NCBI RefSeq assembly: GCF_004193775.1
Contig: NC_041010.1
Span: 620,001-684,000, forward strand
Length of the DNA stretch: 64,000 nucleotides
Source: Glycine soja
Taxonomy: Eukaryota; Streptophyta; Magnoliopsida; Fabales; Fabaceae
Direction of reading: 5' to 3'
Under the pieces are notes generated by a model. The model was not told the origin of the DNA. It did not search any database and saw only the letters and a program-made list of their open reading frames with translations. Shown piece after piece: positions 63,701 to 64,000 of this stretch (position 1 is its first letter; each line of letters starts with the position of its first letter). The position numbers and the translations under genes were made by a program.

Positions 63701-64000
63701 ATCATAAGACAGCAAGCGCGAATATTCAATTCGTAGGAGGAATTTCAAGTTATTGAAATTTTTGGTTTTATTGATTAGGATTTTTTATATTGATTGTAGT
63801 CTTGGACGGGGAGGAAATTTGCCAAAAAAAAAATGTTGCATAGTCATTATGCTTGTAAAATTTAAAGCCAGAAGTCAATTAACCTAACTTTAGAAAATGA
63901 GAGAATTTTCTTCAAAAAAAAAGAAAGAAAGAAAATGAGAGAATCTGTTAAATAAAGGTACACGGGGACTAAAGTAAAAAAACTGCTCAAATCTAAGAAC
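60781..64000. other. Intergenic DNA, no gene recognised
   Basis: No supported gene. 61740-62230 has medium-complexity sequence (ATCAGAATCAAGAAACTCAT and similar) in the style of a decayed LTR element, without ends I can define. 62290-62580 is A/G-rich on the plus strand, so small Lys-rich ORFs appear there. 62900-63120 is CT-rich and leader-like, and could be the start of a gene whose coding part lies beyond the window, but no splice or coding evidence is present. Confidence 0.4.

Overview
The window is nuclear DNA from a flowering plant, most likely a papilionoid legume close to soybean. The evidence is interrupted genes with GT-AG introns and plant-specific protein families, a very AT-rich intergenic background, many long (TA)n arrays, decayed L1-type LINE fragments, a tRNA-derived SINE of the Au type and a MITE. 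Species assignment is inference from gene and repeat style; I could not run a search. No prokaryotic, organellar or viral gene set is present.

Layout. Positions 1-14335 hold no gene I can support: AT-rich sequence, (TA)n arrays, small tandem repeats, a 5'-truncated LINE (7754-8275) and a larger decayed LINE on the minus strand (about 11659-13680). A complete four-exon 1-aminocyclopropane-1-carboxylate oxidase gene follows (14438-16541, +). Positions 16542-24800 are repeat-rich, with a MITE, a SINE with clear target-site duplications and a decayed minus-strand coding-like region. A nine-exon plastid terminal oxidase gene (24804-29014, -) lies head-to-head with a DUF3537 / gustatory-receptor-like membrane protein gene (30703-33180, +). 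Then come a RIN4-like immune-regulator gene (34286-38314, +), a fifteen-exon EHD-type GTPase gene (39567-43438, +), an IBR1-like peroxisomal short-chain dehydrogenase gene (46160-48632, +) and a convergent SHOU4-like membrane protein gene (50049-53718, -). Positions 53790-64000 contain no recognised gene: an 88-base tandem repeat, a short LINE tail and plain AT-rich sequence.

All seven genes were rebuilt exon by exon. Each reading frame stays open across every junction, and key catalytic or binding residues are present, so all appear intact. They are ordinary housekeeping, hormone and immunity genes and do not form one pathway. Two touch hormone metabolism (ethylene synthesis by ACO; indole-3-butyric acid to auxin by IBR1), two touch membrane traffic (EHD; SHOU4-like), one is chloroplast redox (PTOX) and one is immunity (RIN4-like). 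The least understood is the DUF3537 protein. I found no convincing new multi-gene system. The observations most worth checking are a probable GC-AG intron in EHD, alternative Cys-rich C-termini in the RIN4-like gene, an overlapping upstream ORF on the DUF3537 gene, and the decayed minus-strand coding region split by the SINE.
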